From Mucilaginibacter sp. (GTDB lineage Bacteria > Bacteroidota > Bacteroidia > Sphingobacteriales > Sphingobacteriaceae): DNA of 6,765 bases. The stretch spans positions 1 through 6,765 of the forward strand of contig JAICXZ010000179.1 of NCBI GenBank assembly GCA_025934475.1, read 5' to 3'. The notes beneath the pieces are model-generated. The model ran no database searches. It saw only the letters and a list, made by a program, of their open reading frames with translations, and was not told the origin of the DNA. The translations under genes were made by a program, and so were the position numbers. This document shows, piece after piece, positions 6,504 to 6,765 of the stretch; position 1 is the first letter of the stretch, and each line of letters starts with the position of its first letter.

Positions 6504-6765
6504 TATTCTTTGTTGCTAACGCCAGCAGATTCAAAACTCGCCATTTCGTTCAAAAAATTCACGGCCGCCTTTACCAAAGGAAATGCGACTGCAGCACCGG
6601 TTCCCTCGCCCAGGCGCATCCCCAAATTCAAAAGCGGGGAGAGGTTAAGGTGTTCCAATAACAATCGATGCCCTTTTTCGTCGGACTGATGGCTTGCAAT
6701 AACATAATTTCTTATTTCAGGGTGCAGTTCATAAGCTGCCAGGTAAGCGGTGCTGGCAATAAAAC
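6503..6765 (-). CDS. cobT: nicotinate-nucleotide--dimethylbenzimidazole phosphoribosyltransferase, C-terminal part
   Basis: The reverse strand is open from the right edge to a TAA at 6505-6503, giving 86 codons of the CobT C-terminus; the start lies outside the window. CobT transfers phosphoribose from nicotinate mononucleotide to DMB, producing alpha-ribazole-5'-phosphate for CobS. Visible family motifs are [17 protein letters not shown], then [20 protein letters not shown]. The glutamate of GEGTGA (coded within 6593-6610) corresponds to the catalytic base Glu317 of Salmonella CobT. The end NFLNEMASF followed by a short polar tail is typical. It is the first gene of the minus-strand group seen here and overlaps cobS by one base. 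The presence of a genuine CobT means the neighbouring sirtuin is not needed as a substitute for it. Only frame-open partial coding is visible, so integrity of the N-terminal part cannot be judged. Confidence 0.95.
   Translation of the reverse strand, partial: FIASTAYLAAYELHPEIRNYVIASHQSDEKGHRLLLEHLNLSPLLNLGMRLGEGTGAAVAFPLVKAAVNFLNEMASFESAGVSNKE

Noticed and set aside
1..6765. Mobile elements, CRISPR arrays, tRNA or rRNA genes
   Set aside because: No transposase motifs, terminal inverted repeats, spaced direct repeats or RNA-gene structures were recognised; the whole window is accounted for by B12-related genes.

Overview
The window is a cobamide (vitamin B12) uptake, salvage and lower-ligand assembly locus, almost wall-to-wall coding. 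It looks like a Bacteroidota genome, most likely Sphingobacteriaceae (Pedobacter/Mucilaginibacter-like). The reasons are a moderately AT-rich sequence, no clear Shine-Dalgarno sites in front of most genes, a Bacteroidota-style BtuB-like receptor, a short sirtuin without the zinc-binding cysteines, and the gene content itself. The family-level placement is an inference.

Left part, plus strand: a TonB-dependent BtuB-type outer-membrane receptor enters from the left edge (the window starts inside its signal peptide). It is followed by a small polytopic membrane protein of the DUF6580 type, a plausible inner-membrane partner of the receptor. A strong intrinsic-terminator-like hairpin (2543-2576) closes this transport part.

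Middle, plus strand: cobU (AdoCbi kinase / AdoCbi-P guanylyltransferase), a Sir2/CobB-type NAD-dependent deacylase, bluB (oxygen-dependent 5,6-dimethylbenzimidazole synthase) and a PP-loop ATPase of the DUF71/COG2102 family whose bacterial members have been predicted to act in B12 salvage. These genes overlap by one base or are separated by at most 12 bases, so they form one tight operon.

Right part, minus strand: cobT (only the C-terminal 86 codons are inside the window), cobS and a CobC-like histidine phosphatase. They are read leftward and linked by one-base stop/start overlaps (TAATG and TGATG). The two operons converge, and the ends of the DUF71 gene and cobC overlap by 11 bases.

Together: the receptor brings in corrinoids, CobU activates cobinamide to AdoCbi-GDP, BluB makes DMB, CobT makes alpha-ribazole phosphate, CobS joins the halves and CobC removes the phosphate. 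No corrin-ring synthesis gene is visible, so the window alone supports salvage plus nucleotide-loop assembly rather than full de novo synthesis. The least explained parts are the sirtuin, the DUF71 ATPase, the DUF6580 membrane protein, and the terminator placed only 14 bases before cobU.
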